Below the pieces are notes generated by a model. The model saw only the letters and a program-made list of their open reading frames with translations, ran no database searches and was not told the origin of the DNA. Both the position numbers and the translations under genes were made by a program. Shown here in pieces: positions 10,601 to 20,159 of a DNA stretch of 41,448 nt. Every line of letters begins with the position of its first letter. Within the stretch, counting starts at the first letter, position 1. The stretch is from Nemertoderma westbladi (lineage: Eukaryota; Xenacoelomorpha; Nemertodermatida; Nemertodermatidae). Where the stretch lies: contig JAUCBJ010002963.1 in NCBI GenBank assembly GCA_032718475.1, positions 1-41,448 of the forward strand, given 5' to 3'.

Positions 10601-11259
10601 AGCTAAAGGCATTGATCCTGCAATGTCCCTCAAAGCAGTAGCTCCGCCAACCCCATGTTTCCATATCAGAATTGTTCTACTGATCCCAACTACAGCTACC
10701 GAACCTCTACCAGCTCACTGCAAAGAGCATTCCATTCGAAAATGTATTCCAGAGCAATGCTGATCCCAGCAGCAGTGAGTCTGCCACACGCTTCGCCTCA
10801 TTCCATGTATTATGCCTCACTGAAACCTCGAGGGATAATATTTTATGGAGGATGTTTGGCCTACCGGCTCAACAATCAGGTTGAATATCCTGAGCTCCAT
10901 TGACAGAACAAATCATAAACTAGTTCCCACGCCATGCAGTGATTGACATACCCCAGATTTACCTATAAATAATGGACCCATAGAAACATTAATTATGTAC
11001 ATATATCTACAACCAAATATTAGCCCAAATTTTGATGATGCAACTAAACATACTTATTTACCTATTACTAATAATCAAGACTCTGATCCCAGTCCAGACT
11101 GTTCAGTTTACAGTGGAACTGCCACGCGCCGTTCGAGTCCTGAACAGAACTGCCAGATAAATTATAAACAATTACTCCAGGATTTTGGAATTCTCATTGC
11201 CGAGGGACTCCATTCAGTCTAAATAATTAATTGTGCTATATTTATAGCATTATTATATG
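7675..11259. other. Long AT-rich stretch without convincing genes
   Basis: Poly-C/poly-A tracts occur at 7675-7800 and a (TG)n microsatellite at 8628-8644, flanked by GGTTAT/ATAACC so that it could form a hairpin. Short open frames at 9648-9836, 10655-10903 (frame open from 10616) and 10995-11222 have no recognisable motif, and their composition does not stand out. A consensus-like splice donor (CCAAG|GTAAG-like, AAGTAAGTAT) is present near 10400, so a host exon around 10.4-11.2 kb cannot be excluded. Confidence 0.5.
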
Positions 11260-11340
11260 TTTTCGGTGTAAAATTTATTGGATTTTTTTTCGGCGTAAAT
11301 CTTTATGAATTTTTTTCCGGTGTAAAAATTATTGAATTCC
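11260..11340 (+). repeat. 27-bp tandem repeat, three copies
   Basis: The phrase TTTCGGTGTAAAATTTATTG recurs three times with a 27-bp period (CGG at 11264, 11291 and 11318), with a few substitutions between copies. Confidence 0.8.
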
Positions 11341-11379
11341 TTCCTATTCTACTTAAACTACATTATTATTGTGTTATGT

Positions 11380-11413
11380 CATGGCCTACTTAAATATATT
11401 TAAGTAGGCCATG
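11380..11413. repeat. Perfect 34-bp palindrome
   Basis: Two 17-base arms, the left reading CATGGCCTACTTAAATA, join without a loop and match at every base. It would extrude as a cruciform or, if transcribed, form a hairpin. It may be the fused termini of a small inverted-repeat element. Confidence 0.95.
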
Positions 11414-11734
11414 GTTATGTTCTTAATTTATCTTATATATATGAACTATTGTGATTGTAAGAAATATAGTTCTGTATATACTGTATAAACATTTATATGC
11501 ATATTATATCAATATCAATAACTATTATTTAGTATTTCGCCTCACAACAATTCTCACTCACGTTTTCCACTTGTAATTGGAGGGATTTTTCTTTCATAAC
11601 CATTTCCTGTAAGGGATTTCACAAAGTTCTCCCTTTTCGTCTTGAAATTTAAGTGAATTTAAATCATTAAAAATTTCATGTTATAAGTAAAATTAATTTT
11701 TTATATTAAATTTTGACACAGTCATTTCGAAGGT

Positions 11735-12148
11735 ACTACTACTACAACTACTAGGTCGAGCGAACTCGGACAGGGGAAATGAGATCGTTCCAGGCTTCCC
11801 GATTCTCCATAGTTGTCGCAATTTCGTTTCTCCCAAGTTCAGTATCCCTTTCAAGTTGATCTATATATGTTATGGCCGGTCGTCCACGACTACGCTTTCC
11901 ATGAGTTGGTTGCCAGAGAAGTAGATCTGGTATGACCTCGTCTTTACTTCGCCAGCAGTGCCCACTGAATCTTAATCTGCGTTCACGGAGGGTGGTTGAT
12001 ACAGGTGGTATAGTACCATAAAGCTCGGCGTTTGTCATGTGTTGTCTCCAGCTGATGTTTAGGGCTGCCCTTAGTAGTCTTTTGTAGCAACCATCAATTC
12101 GGTGTTCAAGTGATTTCGTCAGTGTCTGATTTCCAGATGGTATCCCTT
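11735..12148 (-). pseudogene. LINE fragment, C-terminus of reverse transcriptase ORF, with (TAG)n tail
   Basis: One continuous minus-strand frame from about 12148 to 11751 encodes the end of a LINE polyprotein. It holds HRIDGCYKRLLRAALNISW, then LYGTIPPVS, RERRLRFSGHCWRSKD, LLLWQPTHGKRSRGRPAITY, and an acidic/tryptophan end (ENREAW). This phrase set is widespread at the C-terminus of one animal LINE group, downstream of the RT domain. After the stop, the element ends in CGACCTAGTAGTTGTAGTAGTAG-like sequence, a trinucleotide tail also seen at 35520-35535. The copy is 5'-truncated, as is usual for LINEs. I leave the clade open (RTE-like or CR1-like). Confidence 0.85.
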
Positions 12149-12329
12149 TTTGACATAGTTACCCATGACTTAAGTTAAAACCCGTCCTCATGATCCTCTA
12201 CAAACCTCTATACTCGAGTCATGTTTGAGTATTTTGTTGCAGATTATAACTATTATTATCAATCTGTCACTTACATAGGCCACAGTACCTTTAATGTTTA
12301 AGAGTGCAATTCTGATCCACTTATTAAGA

Positions 12330-13805
12330 AGCGAAACTTAAACTCTGAATTCCTGAATAATTTCCGTCCTGTCTCTAATTTAATATTTGTGTCGAAGTTA
12401 GTGGAGCGGGCAGTAGCTAATCAGTTAATGCAACACATGAATATTAACTCATTGTTTGAACCGTATCAGAGTACATATCGTGAATACCATAGTGTTGAGT
12501 CCGCAATGATTCGAGTAAACAATGATATATTGTCATTATATATGTTATAATTATATTATATATAATGATATAGTCTGGATGACGGCTTCTTTTAGCCATG
12601 TTAGACCTGAGCTCCGCCTTTGATACTGTGGATCACTTACTTTATTGCAGATTCTAGAACATGAAATAGGTATACACGGAAATGCTTTACAGTGGTTTAA
12701 ATCTTGCCTTTCATTAAGAACTCAAATGTGTACGCATTGGGAATTCTTATTCATCAGTTAAAGGTCTATCATATGGAGTTCCACATGGCTCAGTTCTTGG
12801 GCCACTATTATTCAGTATATATACATTCATTGTCACTACAGTCATTGTCCTCAGTTATTAAAAAACACGGACTTTATTATCACCTATAGGCTGACATCAT
12901 TCCCTAATGATGAATTCTGATAAAACCGAGATCTGTTGCTTCAATCGCGTTTCAGCACCCAGGTACATAACCGGACTATTTGTATTGGTAGGGATAAAGT
13001 TGGTTGCAGTACTTCGGCCAGGGACATTGGAGTAATTCTTGACTATTATTTATCACTTGAGAACCACATTAATGGCGTGGTCCGTGAGTCTTTTTATCAC
13101 CTTCGCCATATTACTAAATTCAAATGATATTTCTCCACTGCAGATCTACATACCATTATTCACGTATTTATTACCAATAAGCTTGATAACAATAACGCCC
13201 TCAATAAAGAAACGTTTTTCTCGATATGTTCAGAATTCTGCTGCCCGATTATTGTGTAATGTTAAGAAGAGTGACCGCCTACATATTACTCCATTCCTTA
13301 AACAACTGCATTGGTTGCCGATTCCACGCATGATTGATTTTTAAGATTGCTGTATACACATAGTGTCTCCACAACATGGCCCCTGCGTATCTTACTAACC
13401 TCGTATCAATGTATTATCCCTCACGCGTTTTGCAATCAAACACCGCCGGTCACTTGAATGTCCAACGATATAGACTAGATAATTATGGAAAGCGGGCTTT
13501 TTCTGTGTCTGCCCCGTTGGTATGGAATGCACTGCCAAACGATGTTCGATTAGCACCTTATCTAGCATCGTTTAAGACCAGATTAAAGACCTACTACTGT
13601 ACTGTATTTTAAAGAGGACTACAAACTCCAACGTTTTTATAAATTTTTATTAGTATCAACCTTTTCTTTTTATTGTGTATATAGATCATAAACTGTATTC
13701 CGTTCCGTTTTATATGTACGGTTTATTGTCAGGCCTTTATTTATTGAGTAATGTGCGCCGGGAACAATACGTATAGACGCGATATAAATATATTATTATT
13801 GTTGT
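12330..13805 (+). pseudogene. Decayed CR1/L2-like LINE, RT domain to 3' end
   Basis: RT motifs can be followed on the plus strand through several frames. FRPVSNL and a SKLVERAVANQL-like phrase lie at 12360-12430, a FEPYQS region near 12460, MLDLSSAFDTVDH-like text near 12600, a GVPHGSVLGP-like phrase at 12770-12800, RDIGVILDYYLSLENHI at 13020-13065, and the C-terminal KRAFSVSAPLVWNALPNDVR plus FKTRLKTYY at 13490-13610. The YADD box is not recognisable. An AT-rich hairpin interrupts the frame at 12525-12570. The 3' UTR holds TGTGCGCC and CGCGATATAAATA and ends in an ATT-rich tail at about 13785-13803, the pattern common for CR1/L2-like tails. Frameshifts and stops are numerous, so the copy is old. 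Confidence 0.85.
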
Positions 13806-14480
13806 TAATTACTGAATGGGTCGATGGATGAATAAACAGCAACAAACCATCAGCGGCAAGCAAAAAATCGAGCAATACCATCACAGAGCGAAACAAAATC
13901 AAAATTAAATTAAACAAAATTGTGTTTTGGCCTAATTAACAACTAAGTATTATTATTATTATTGTTATCATTATTATAATTATTGTGACTTTGCTTTCCT
14001 AATTTCTGTCATTTTGCTACTCTCTATCAATGACACAAGGTACTGGAAGTCGTCGACCTTGTTTAGTTGATTATTATCAATGGTTGTCAAGTTTCCATCA
14101 CAATATATAATATATAATATTTCTTTTCTTTTCCAAACATCAAATTTTGCACATAACAGTTTAATGTGTGAAAAAATAAGTCTTGCAGATGAATATCAAA
14201 AATTTGAAATTATGTTCTAGAATTTTTATGGAAGCAACAGAGATTGTCAGTAGCAGATGCTAGTTTTGACAATAACTGTTGTAGTAAGTTGATGTTGGAG
14301 AGGGGGGGGGGGGGGGCTTACGCCTAAGGGGTAGGGGGGGGGGGGGGGATTGAGAGCAAAGCCAGATCAGGCGGATGATGTTTTAATTAATTTAGGTTTA
14401 TGTTTATTTTATCTTACTTTATAGATTTAATTATAATTATTATTCTATTCTATTAATTTTATTAATTAGTTATTTATACC
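13806..14480. other. AT-rich spacer with two G15 runs
   Basis: There are G homopolymers at 14302-14316 and 14334-14348 and ATT-rich microsatellite near 13950-13985. No coding signal is seen. Confidence 0.6.
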
Positions 14481-14763
14481 AGTTCTTCCATGAGTAGTTC
14501 TTTTAAATCTTTTGAAAATGATTGTTTTGTTTTTTTGTTTTTATTTTTAGTGGTAGTGAGTTCCAGGTTATTGCCCCGTGGTATTTTAGAGATTTTTGCG
14601 TTTGCTGAAGTCTGGTACGATGAATGAAGTAGTTGCGGGTAGCTGTAGAACGTGTGATGTGGGAGTGAATAAGACTTGTCGGTTTAAACAGTGATGTAAT
14701 GTATTCTTGTTTTTTGTGATTAATAATTTCCCACATAATTTCCCACATAATTTCCATCAACAT
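14480..14763 (-). pseudogene. LINE 3' end, C-terminal WNSLP motif
   Basis: The minus-strand frame ends with RSTATRNYF, QKSLKYHGAITWNSLPLKIK and a short basic tail. The WNSLP-K phrase is typical of the last residues of CR1/Rex/jockey-like LINE ORFs. It belongs to a different LINE type from the RT fragment immediately to the right: the junction, at about 14735-14763, is marked by a short duplication (CCCACATAATTT twice). The product is a fused remnant with no function expected. Confidence 0.7.
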
Positions 14764-15592
14764 AAAAGGTCATGAATTCGGTCTTGGTAGCATTTATATG
14801 CAATCCAACCTCCTTAGCAGCCCTCTCCACTTTATTTAGTAGAAGCTGTGCATCTGCTAGCGTATTAGAGAGCAGGGCGATGTCATCCGCAAAGTCGGTG
14901 TCTGTGACTGTAGTTGCCGGATATCTACAACTTCTGCGGTTTCACCATCTGGTGAGATTACCTGAGCTCCTGTGTCACAATATCAATGTCAGGACTGAAA
15001 TATCAGGATTCTTTGACTTAATTCCTTCAATCAGTCTCCGTAGTGCAAGTATCTGAGCTATTGTTGATCGACTTGGTCGAAATCCGTTTTGGCTCTTACG
15101 CAGTAGTTTCTCTATGTGAGGCCTAATCCTATATAGAATCATTTTATTGTATATTTTGGCAGCTACTACAAGCAGACAGATCCCATGATAGTTTGTTGGT
15201 ATACCGAGGTCTCCTTTCTTGGGGAGAGGCTTTAGTTGACCTCTAGTCCAAATTTGTGGTGGCTTTTCCCCTTTCAGCATCCGGTTGCAAACATCCAACA
15301 ATGGTCTTTTTTTCACTCCTGTTTTAAATACCTCTGCAGGGATTTCATTTAATCCACTCGCTTTATGTTTGGACATGATTTTAATGCTTCTTTGGAATTC
15401 GGCAGGTGTGAAGTCCCCTGATTCTATAGGTAGTGTCTTGTCATATATTTTCCTTGTAGGGCTGACCTCGTGATTTGGTGGCAGCCCTATCAAGTTGCTG
15501 AAGTTATGTTTTCATTTCCCAACACGTTCTTCAGGACTATCAGCCTTGAGGCGCCCCTTAGCAAAATTTTTCGAACCAAATGACTCATTTAC
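14764..15592 (-). pseudogene. LINE reverse transcriptase fragment with FADD box
   Basis: Reading leftward from 15592, the pre-RT phrase SPEERVGK is followed in the next frame by HNFSNLIGLPP. RT motifs follow: KHKASGLNEIPAEVF, PLPKKGDLGIPTNYHGI, AAKIYNKMI, SQNGFRPSRSTIAQILALRR. The frame stops near 14975. After a deletion of the central palm and a frame change, FADDIALLSNT (14850-14890) supplies the catalytic YADD-type box, followed by LLNKVERAAKEVGLHINATKTEF. The missing segment includes the first catalytic aspartate block. It is the same LINE group as the fragments at 11735-12148, 19750-20148 and 35155-35540, judged by the phrases usually found together. Confidence 0.85.
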
Positions 15593-15687
15593 AATATGGC
15601 ATTGATTGGGTATAGTATAGTGGTACTGTCTCCTGGCATGCCAAGCGTTATGATTGCCTTAACCCTTTGCATACCAACACTTGGAAA

Positions 15688-15742
15688 ACTGCCGCCTTTA
15701 ACATTCTAAATAATTTAGGACCATGTCCATTAAGGCGGCAGT
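15688..15742. repeat. Short inverted repeat, possible hairpin
   Basis: ACTGCCGCCTTTAA at 15688-15701 pairs with TTAAGGCGGCAGT at 15730-15742 across a loop of about 28 bases, with one bulged T. Function is unknown. Confidence 0.6.
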
Positions 15743-16374
15743 ATAGTGTGCTGACTTATCACTTAGCCTCCAGGGTGGCAGGGTGCCTGCCGCACATTTT
15801 ATCCTAACCCCCAGGGTGGCTGCACCTTTGCCTACTCGCTGGGGAACAAGTTAGTAGAACTGGAGTCGTTTTTAGAGGAAAGTTAATTCGACAGCGTAGG
15901 AATAACTGAATTATGGCCAGTTATGGGGTACCTGGTTATTTGTTATGTTGGATTGAAGCTTTTCTCTGTAATCATTATCATAATGTAATTATTGGTTATA
16001 GTATTTCATATTGTGTTAATGTTATCTCAGCTTAAAGTTACACGCGAGATCAAGCGATAGTGATTTGCTACACGGCGAACTGCTTATACTGGAAAGCTGG
16101 ACTGCCGATTGGCAACTAAACATGGCGGCTCATAAGTGCACTCACACGTTCTTCGTTTTGGTGTCACTAAAGCGAATGTAGATCCAGAACAATATTTCTA
16201 AACGGTAGGATATTAAAAACGCATTATTATTGTAGAGATTTAGGGGTTACTTTTTCTGTAATACTTAAAATTGGATTTGCATTGCAAATTGTAAGCTGCA
16301 AAAGCTTTCAAAATTGCAAATTTTAATTTTCAAGTGCTTTCAGACTAGTAACTTGAGTGCATTATTAGCGGCTT
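15743..16374. other. Spacer without recognised gene
   Basis: Moderately GC-richer at 15770-15850 (repeated CCAGGGTGGC). No coding or RNA signature seen. Confidence 0.5.
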
Positions 16375-16800
16375 ACAAATCCTGTCTGAGCCCTCTTTAG
16401 AATATTGCACACCCTTCCCAACTGGGTTCCTTAGATTTAATAGAAAGAGTGCAACGTTACTTTACATGTAGACTATTAGCATGGCTCGATGTGGACTCAG
16501 TAGCCGAAGTTATCTGGAACGTGTGCAATAATTAACTTTACAACCGTTAGAAGTACGTAGGATTGTTTACGATTTAAAGATGACTTATTTCATACTTATT
16601 GCAGACTTAGTGAATGTTGTTTATTTAGAATATTATATATATTTTTCAAAAGAGCTAGTAGGCCAGGGTCGAGAGGTCATAATAACAAACTGTTTCAACA
16701 ACGATCCAGGCTCCAGATTAGTAAATTCTCCTTTGGTAATCGAATAGTTACTGTATGGAATAATTTACCGGTTGAGGTTGTAAACTCTACGAACAAAGAT
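16375..16800 (+). pseudogene. CR1-like LINE C-terminal fragment, plus strand
   Basis: Phrases typical of the region after RT are spread over three frames: CLSPL-EYC-like text near 16400, IERVQRYFTCRL at 16440-16475, LEVRRIVYDLKMTYF at 16545-16590, and FSFGNRIVTVWNNLPVEVVNST at 16730-16795. The final lysine-rich end is missing: at 16800 it meets an oppositely oriented RT fragment. It is a truncated relic with many frame breaks. Confidence 0.75.
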
Positions 16801-17400
16801 ATAATGTAAAGTTGAGTATCATCTCCGTAGAGATGATATGACAGGCCGTGTTTTAATAAAAGTTGCGAGAGATCGTGTGTAAATTGTAAAGAGAATGGGA
16901 CCAAGAACTGATCCTTGGGGTAAGCCATAGAGTAAGGGTAGACTTACTGAATATGAACTCCCTATTCGCACATTCTGTGAACGACAGGTTAGGTAAGATG
17001 TGAACCATTTAAGGGCATCACCACCAACTCCAATATCCTGTTCTAGAATCTCTAGTAGTAGGTTGTGTTCGACTGTGTCGAATTCTGCACTCAAGTCAAG
17101 CATGACAAGGCTGACCCATTGTCTTGTCTATGCCCCTGAGTATGTCATTATTGACTCTTAGGAGAGCAGTTTCTGCGTTGTGATACTACTTATAAGCGCT
17201 CTGCTGCGGTTCATGTAAGTGCAGTAGATTAATATGCTGTATCAGTTGGTCTGCTACAAACCTTTTTGTCAGTTTAGATAAGTATAACAAGTTTGATATT
17301 GGTCCAAAGTTTTGAGAACTTCCACATTCAAACGAGCTTTTTTTAACACTGGGGACAACACAGCATCTTTAAAGATATGCATGTTTTAGCCACCAATTTA
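16801..17400 (-). pseudogene. CR1/L2-like reverse transcriptase fragment with YGDD, minus strand
   Basis: Reading leftward from about 17390, the phrases run LSPVLKKARLN, NFGPISNLLYLSKL, VADQLIQHINLL, QQSAYK, AETALLRVNNDIL, then MLDLSAEFDTVEHNLLLEILE (16819-17103 frame), WFTSYLTCRSQNVRIG and GLPQGSVLGPILF. After one frame change come LLLKHGLSYHLYGDD and TQLYI at about 16802-16860. So the palm domain is present from the fingers to the YGDD catalytic box, with frameshifts at about 17103 and 16850. It converges tail to tail with the plus-strand LINE C-terminus on its left. Confidence 0.85.
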
Positions 17401-17735
17401 ACATTAAATTTTATTGAAACACATGAAGGCCACCAATAAACAATATAAGTGGTCCCCACCAGCAAATAATCAACAAGTTACACACATATCAGTAAATAAT
17501 TGTATTGGCAGTTTTGGGCCACCTATGTTTTTCAATACTTGGGGTGACATTGGTGACAAAAAAGATGCTATTACCCTGGCCCATTAACTAATACAAATTC
17601 TACAAAAATTTAATATATTTCTATGAACTTTATCCATCATCATGACCAACAATCACAATCACAAATTATCATTTAACAAATGTTAACGAAATATCGTTGA
17701 AAGTTAATTTTCATTCAATTCCTAATGATATGGAG
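17401..17735. other. Spacer downstream of the minus-strand cysteine-rich gene
   Basis: AT-rich DNA; AATAAA also occurs on the minus strand near 17411-17416. No coding signal. Confidence 0.5.
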
Positions 17736-17741
17736 TTTATT
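17736..17741 (-). terminator. Possible polyadenylation signal AATAAA for the cysteine-rich gene
   Basis: Plus-strand TTTATT gives AATAAA on the minus strand about 222 bases after the stop codon. It is the nearest exact hexamer I find, but the motif is common in AT-rich DNA. Confidence 0.3.
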
Positions 17742-17962
17742 CTTTTGAAACAGGAAAGCAGTTTCTGTTAGCGGTTTTTTGAAGGAGGTGTGTAAAAGTC
17801 AAAACAGCCAACCAATCACGTGCTAATAAAAGTAATTAAATAGGACAGAAAAGGTAATTAAATTTAAATTTGCCAAAAAAATTAAAAATTGATAACAGAA
17901 AAAATTGAATTATGACCTTATATTTAAAATATAACTAGGTTTCAAGAAATTAATATATTTTA

Positions 17963-19030
17963 CTAGTTGGTGGATTTTTTGAGTGTATTGATTTTTGGGT
18001 TGTTCGTCATCCTTTTGGGTATTTTTAGCTTCCGTTGAGAGTTTAGACACAACACCTTATTATATAATTCTGTTAAAAGTGTTACTAACATGTTAAACTC
18101 TACTATGCTTGTAGTTGTAGTTATAGCTGTAGTTGGGGGTGGGGGTGTTATTAGAGGTGGAGGTGTTGTTGGAGGTGGGGGTGGAGGTGTTGTTGGAGGT
18201 GGGGGTGGAGGTGTTGTAGGGGGTGGGGGTGGAGGTGTTGTAGGAGGTGGGGGTGGAGGTGTTGTTGGAGGTGGGGGTGGAGGTGTTGTAGGAGGTGGGG
18301 GTGGAGGTGTTGTTGGAGGTGGGGGTGGAGGTGTTGTTGGAGGTGGGGGTGGAGGTGTTGTTGGAGGTGGAGGTGTTGTTGGAGGTGGGGGTGGAGGTGT
18401 TGTTGGGGGTGGAGGTGTTGTAGGAGGTGGGGGTGGAGGTGTTGTTGGAGGTGGGGGTGGAGGTGTTGTTGGAGGTGGGGGTGGAGGTGTTGTTGGAGGT
18501 GGGGGTGGAGGTGTTGTTGGGGGTGGAGGTGTTGTAGGAGGTGGGGGTGGAGGTGTTGTTGGAGGTGGGGGTGGAGGTGCTAGTAATTCATTTATGCAAA
18601 TTGTATGGCAGCATTCTTGGCAAAAATATGTTGGCATATTTTCGTAACCAGTTTCTTCATCGTCTGAGCCAAGATCTCCGTAAATACATGTATCTTTTGC
18701 ATTAATTCCTAAACATTGTGAATGTAAATTCGGATCCTCAACACAAATACAACACTCTTCTAGTGCATTGATGGGTAACATAGTTGGTGAGTAATATTTG
18801 TATCCAGGATCACACATTTCCTTTTGGCAACATTCCTGACAGTAGCTGCACCATTGTTCCTCATATCCTCCTATATGACTACCAAGACATGGCTGCAATG
18901 TTGGTAGACAATATGTTGCAGGGTCGCAATGCATGGCACATGCACAACATCTTGGACCATCATCATCATCAGATTGGCACTTATTTAAGACTAAGATAGA
19001 GAGATACAGGGTCAACACAGCAATAAACAT
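17963..19030 (-). CDS. Secreted cysteine-rich protein with PPPPPPTT repeats
   Basis: Unrecognised 355-residue protein in one open exon. Residues 1-20 form a signal peptide (hydrophobic core AVLTLYLSILVL), followed by an acidic DDDD. Residues 28-73 and 93-145 are two copies of a cysteine module: CCxC, nine residues, C, six or eight residues, C, 15 or 21 residues, CQECC, three or four residues, C. Copy 1 has two extra cysteines. Residues 152-289 are 18 units of PPPPPPTT (15) or PPPPTT (3), then degenerate units to 301 and a TTTT stretch. The tail (308-355) has a weakly hydrophobic part with one Cys and a lysine/arginine-rich end. The start follows a GA-rich leader. By composition, an extracellular structural, mucin-like or adhesive role with disulphide crosslinks and O-glycosylated polyproline rods is plausible but inferred. 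No partner gene is nearby; neighbours are LINE debris. Confidence 0.8.
   Translation of the reverse strand: MFIAVLTLYLSILVLNKCQSDDDDGPRCCACAMHCDPATYCLPTLQPCLGSHIGGYEEQWCSYCQECCQKEMCDPGYKYYSPTMLPINALEECCICVEDPNLHSQCLGINAKDTCIYGDLGSDDEETGYENMPTYFCQECCHTICINELLAPPPPPPTTPPPPPPTTPPPPTTPPPPPPTTPPPPPPTTPPPPPPTTPPPPPPTTPPPPTTPPPPPPTTPPPPTTPPPPPPTTPPPPPPTTPPPPPPTTPPPPPPTTPPPPPPTTPPPPPPTTPPPPPPTTPPPPPPTTPPPLITPPPPTTAITTTTSIVEFNMLVTLLTELYNKVLCLNSQRKLKIPKRMTNNPKINTLKKSTN
18128..18577 (-). repeat. 24/18-bp coding minisatellite (PPPPPPTT units)
   Basis: The unit on the plus strand is GGAGGTGGGGGTGGAGGTGTTGTT (written here in two parts: GGAGGTGGGGGT, GGAGGTGTTGTT), with an 18-bp variant lacking six bases. 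Length changes in whole codons preserve the frame. The plus strand is almost pure G/T and has many short G runs, so quadruplex formation and slippage are likely. Confidence 0.95.
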
Positions 19031-19320
19031 CTCTCTCTCTCAAAATTTTGGAATCTGGAAATACAATATCAAACCAATGACCAAGTAAACCAGTTTATTA
19101 AAAAGCGTTAAGAAATAGGAGCTATTTCACTAGGTCTATTTACAAAAAATAATACTGGAGTATATTATATTTGCTTGTAAAATGTATGAGTTGAATTTGA
19201 CAATGGTGGCAATCTGCCAGTTAGGATTTGACCAGTAAAGTACAATCTTAGGAAATATCAAAAATTATATGATACGAGATTATAGAGTTGTCAGAACTCA
19301 TGTCGCAGGATCTGATTAGT
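19031..19320. other. Upstream region of the cysteine-rich gene
   Basis: The (CT)n tract at 19031-19040 (GA on the gene strand) abuts the start codon. No clear TATA box or initiator is identifiable, and no second exon is evident. Confidence 0.4.
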
Positions 19321-19375
19321 AACTATTATTATTATTAATATTCATAACAACAGGCGCACAAAGCGCTATAGTTGA
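19321..19375 (-). repeat. CR1/SINE-type 3' tail, minus strand
   Basis: On the minus strand this reads TATAGCGCTTTGTGCGCC, then ATGAATATTAATAATAAT, a GCGCTT block followed by an ATT/AAT microsatellite. This layout closes many CR1/L2-like and related SINE insertions, as at 13750-13803. The body of the element is not recognisable. Confidence 0.4.
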
Positions 19376-19749
19376 AAATTGCCCGGTTCAGATTGTACAT
19401 GTACACAGAATACTTAAACATAATAATGAACATACAGAAGGTTATAATGTATGTATAGGTACCGAAAAAAGAAACCGTGAAAACCCAATCAATTTAAATT
19501 TATAACTAATATTATTATACAATACCAGACTTTTATAATAACACATAATATCTACTAGGCTTACATGAATAATTATGGAATTAATTAGTGTACGCAATGG
19601 AATTAGTGATGGTGAAGCTCTGAGGGTATGTGGGTCTGTACTATTCAGATCAAATTTGTATGTAAGGTTGATGTAATAATCAGGTTTGGCTTTTTTTTTA
19701 ACTACAGATGTATCTGTCTTCAGATTCTCTCTCCCTATTTATGTTCGGA
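19376..19749. other. Spacer without recognised gene
   Basis: AT-rich. No motif recognised. Confidence 0.5.
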
Positions 19750-20148
19750 AAGTAAGGGGAAGGCATGGGCAGCGTTAAATAGTCTGTCCAGGATTTGGAA
19801 GTCCCATAAAATAAAACGGAACCTTAAGGAAAGATTATTTATGACAGCAGTAGTACCAGTACTTTATATGGGAGTCCATGCTGGGCTCTAACTGCAGAGG
19901 ATACCAAATCTCTGGATGGCATTTTCACAAGAATGCTGCTCCGGGTTCACTGTGTCAAGTACACTGAACACAACTCCAACCAGACACTATATAACATTGG
20001 AGGTGTTCCATTAGTATCCCCGAGCTTGACACTTGTCACGCATCTTAAAGGACATGGCCTTGAAGATGCGGATGATCTAGCAAATGTCATGGGTGATAGG
20101 GAGTTGTGGCGGTGCAATTTTGTCGACAAGCCGGCACAGCATTCTTAA
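19750..20148 (+). pseudogene. LINE C-terminal fragment with internal deletion
   Basis: Plus-strand phrases KGKAWAALNSLSRIWKSH, LKERLFMTAVVPVLYMG, then after a frameshift FTRMLLRVHCVKYTEHNSNQ, LYNIGGVPLVSPSLTL and, at the end, DADDLANVMGDRELWRC, DKPAQHS. Compared with the sister copy at 35155-35492, about 130 bases holding the RLRFAGHC and LVLWQPHG phrases are deleted between SLTL and the LKGHGLEDADD segment. The two copies share nearly identical last 29 residues, so they belong to the same subfamily. No (TAG)n tail follows here. Confidence 0.85.
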
Positions 20149-20159
20149 CCTTTTATCTC

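Noticed and set aside
10616-11222. Two short plus-strand frames that might be a host exon
   Set aside because: No motif, no convincing splice pair and no codon signal that I can judge by eye; left as spacer.
16375-17400. Twin-primed LINE insertion with 5' inversion
   Set aside because: The two parts converge with their 3' sides facing each other, the reverse of the twin-priming arrangement, and the 3' tail is missing.
18090-18647. Plus-strand glycine/valine-rich open frame (GGGGGGVV repeats)
   Set aside because: It is the antisense of the PPPPPPTT repeat. The minus-strand frame has a signal peptide, ordered cysteine modules and a longer span, so it is the coding strand.
17963-19030. Minicollagen or another nematocyst wall protein
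   Set aside because: It has cysteine-rich heads and polyproline but no Gly-X-Y collagen repeat, and the cysteine spacing is different.
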